Origin: Delftia sp. PS-11
GTDB taxonomy: Bacteria; Pseudomonadota; Gammaproteobacteria; Burkholderiales; Burkholderiaceae_C
Direction of reading: 5' to 3'
Length of the DNA: 43,597 nt
Assembly: GCF_029870285.1 (NCBI RefSeq)
Contig: NZ_JACSYA010000038.1
Coordinates: 1 to 43,597 of the forward strand
Below are positions 43,542-43,597 of this stretch, piece after piece. Made by a program: the position numbers and the translations under genes. The notes beneath the pieces are model-generated. The model saw nothing but the letters and a program-made list of their open reading frames with translations. It had not been told where the DNA came from and made no database searches. Each line of letters begins with the position of its first letter. Position 1 is the stretch's first letter.

Positions 43542-43597
43542 GTTCATCTTCCAGGCCATCCCGCCAGGATGGCCGCTGGTGTATTTTGACGTGGAAT

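Noticed and set aside
1..43597. CRISPR array, insertion sequence, prophage or integrase
   Set aside because: I looked for repeat-spacer patterns, transposase motifs and phage proteins and saw none; the AT-rich gtr locus has no visible mobility gene or flanking repeat.

Overview
The window is a G+C-rich bacterial chromosome segment, most likely from a betaproteobacterium of the order Burkholderiales, family Comamonadaceae (Comamonas-like). The grounds are the Bug-type periplasmic receptors, a tctCBA operon divergent from tctDE, hopanoid genes hpnCDE, a 3-hydroxybutyrate oligomer hydrolase and the general protein style. The genus is inference. No CRISPR array, insertion sequence, integrase or phage gene was seen.

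Left part (1-11.3 kb): a partial tRNA-Gly, then the proteostasis block tig-clpP-clpX-lon on the minus strand, with a hairpin after every gene, then tRNA-Leu(UAG) and an RND efflux permease with its lipoprotein adaptor. A TetR-style palindrome lies in the divergent promoter region of the pump. Next (11.4-14.6 kb) are hpnC, hpnD and hpnE, which make squalene for hopanoids; the cyclase is not here. From 14.7 to 27.6 kb comes a mosaic of metabolic and membrane genes: an orphan Bug receptor, a flavin monooxygenase, two small membrane families (DUF2788, DUF2189), a HAD hydrolase divergent from hemH, a DedA-rhodanese fusion, an alpha/beta hydrolase, a 3-hydroxybutyrate oligomer hydrolase divergent from an AraC regulator, and a sulfotransferase preceded by a perfect 16-bp direct repeat.

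From 27.5 to 31.9 kb lies a more AT-rich, probably acquired gtr-type glycosylation locus: a polytopic membrane protein, a GtrA flippase and a GtrB bactoprenol glycosyltransferase. Next to it is the most interesting system (31.9-36.25 kb), a predicted light-responsive operon. It encodes a MerR/B12-binding photoreceptor repressor with an intact W-x9-EH motif, a lipoprotein lipocalin, a renalase-like flavoprotein, a 58-residue DUF2256 Cys-rich protein and an Fe-S photolyase of the PhrB family. Three of the junctions overlap as ATGA. A 19-bp perfect palindrome precedes the repressor gene and a related shorter palindrome lies inside it.

The right part (36.2-43.6 kb) holds an ArsR repressor with Cys residues, the tricarboxylate transporter tctCBA divergent from its two-component system tctDE (with a 9-bp direct repeat between them), hslR, and an RsuA-type pseudouridine synthase. 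Most long open frames antisense to these genes are shadows caused by high GC and were left out.
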